The position numbers and the translations under genes were made by a program. This document shows, one piece after another, positions 5,329 to 5,392 of a stretch of 5,392 bases of DNA. The DNA is from Chloroflexota bacterium (GTDB taxonomy: Bacteria; Chloroflexota; Anaerolineae; Anaerolineales; UBA4823). Numbering within the stretch: the stretch's first letter is position 1; the number at the start of each line of letters is the position of its first letter. The stretch spans positions 1-5,392 of the forward strand of contig JAJZSS010000154.1 in the NCBI GenBank assembly GCA_021849525.1, in the 5' to 3' direction. The notes below the pieces were generated by a model. It ran no database searches. It was not told the DNA's origin and worked only from the letters and a program-made list of their open reading frames with translations.

Positions 5329-5392
5329 GCTACATGGCGCTTGGAAGGGAAGAGAGGATTGCTTCGCTGCGCTCGCCAGGACGGGCGATGGC

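Larger units (their letters stand above)
4995..5392. other. Non-coding, repeat-rich intergenic stretch
   Basis: About 400 bases with no credible gene. Open frames exist on both strands, but they run through repeats and have low-complexity products. It begins directly after the slipin stop with GTCTTCGACTGCAGGCCGC (4995-5013). A diverged form of this recurs at 5059-5080, also opening GTCTTCGA and ending GGCCGC. A weak hairpin and a tandem 167-bp repeat fill the rest. The plus strand is markedly G-rich. Confidence 0.8.
5096..5392. repeat. Tandem repeat, period about 167 bp, two units (second cut by window edge)
   Basis: The unit starting at 5096 (AAGGT...) recurs at 5263. The strongest match is 5127-5224 against 5294-5392, which differs by one inserted C (5338) and two substitutions (5190/5358 G to A and 5203/5371 A to G) over 98 bases. 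The preceding 31 bases (5096-5126 and 5263-5293) differ at about 9 positions. Each unit holds a short perfect hairpin and a motif of the GGATTGCTTCGCTGCGCTCGC type. The second unit reaches the right edge, so more copies may follow. Confidence 0.92.

Noticed and set aside
5096..5392. CRISPR array
   Set aside because: Only two units of about 167 bp with no 25-40-base repeats and regular unique spacers, and no cas genes nearby.
1..5392. tRNA or rRNA genes
   Set aside because: I saw no cloverleaf with a GGTTCGA-like T arm and no rRNA core sequences on either strand; this was inspected by eye only.

Overview
The window reads as bacterial chromosome built from two divergent gene groups, with a repeat-rich intergenic stretch at the right end. 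The lineage cannot be fixed from the sequence alone. A Chloroflexota (Anaerolineae-like) or similar environmental genome is a plausible but weakly supported guess. It rests on the divergent Lgt-like protein, the separate nitrilase and NAD synthetase genes, the NfeD-slipin pair and the style of the interspersed repeats.

Left group, minus strand, transcribed right to left from about 3336 to beyond position 1: an Lgt-like membrane protein (3336-2608), a nitrilase-superfamily amidase resembling the glutaminase domain of NAD synthetase (2574-1699), an ammonia-type NAD synthetase (1675-839) and an MFS exporter cut by the window edge (751-1). The first three are separated by only 33 and 23 bases and look like one operon. 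The amidase and synthetase together carry both halves of a glutamine-dependent NAD synthetase on separate polypeptides. The Lgt-like protein has lost several residues considered essential in true Lgt.

Centre, 3337-3453: a compact divergent promoter region. On the minus strand an extended -10 sits exactly where the GTG start of the Lgt-like gene would be base +1, which suggests a leaderless mRNA. On the plus strand there is a perfect TATAAT. Two inverted repeats lie between or on these elements.

Right group, plus strand: a short NfeD-type membrane protein (3454-4059) and a slipin/SPFH protein (4098-4994), a well-known partnership thought to organise membrane microdomains. Codon choice and strand composition change abruptly inside the slipin gene near position 4555.

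Right end, 4995-5392: no credible gene. It holds a weak terminator-like hairpin and a tandem repeat of about 167 bp with embedded palindromic modules of the dispersed-repeat kind. I saw no tRNA, rRNA, CRISPR array or transposase, and no clear evidence of an undescribed multi-gene system. The most unusual points are the split NAD synthetase, the degenerate Lgt active site, the probable leaderless start, and the composition switch in the slipin gene.
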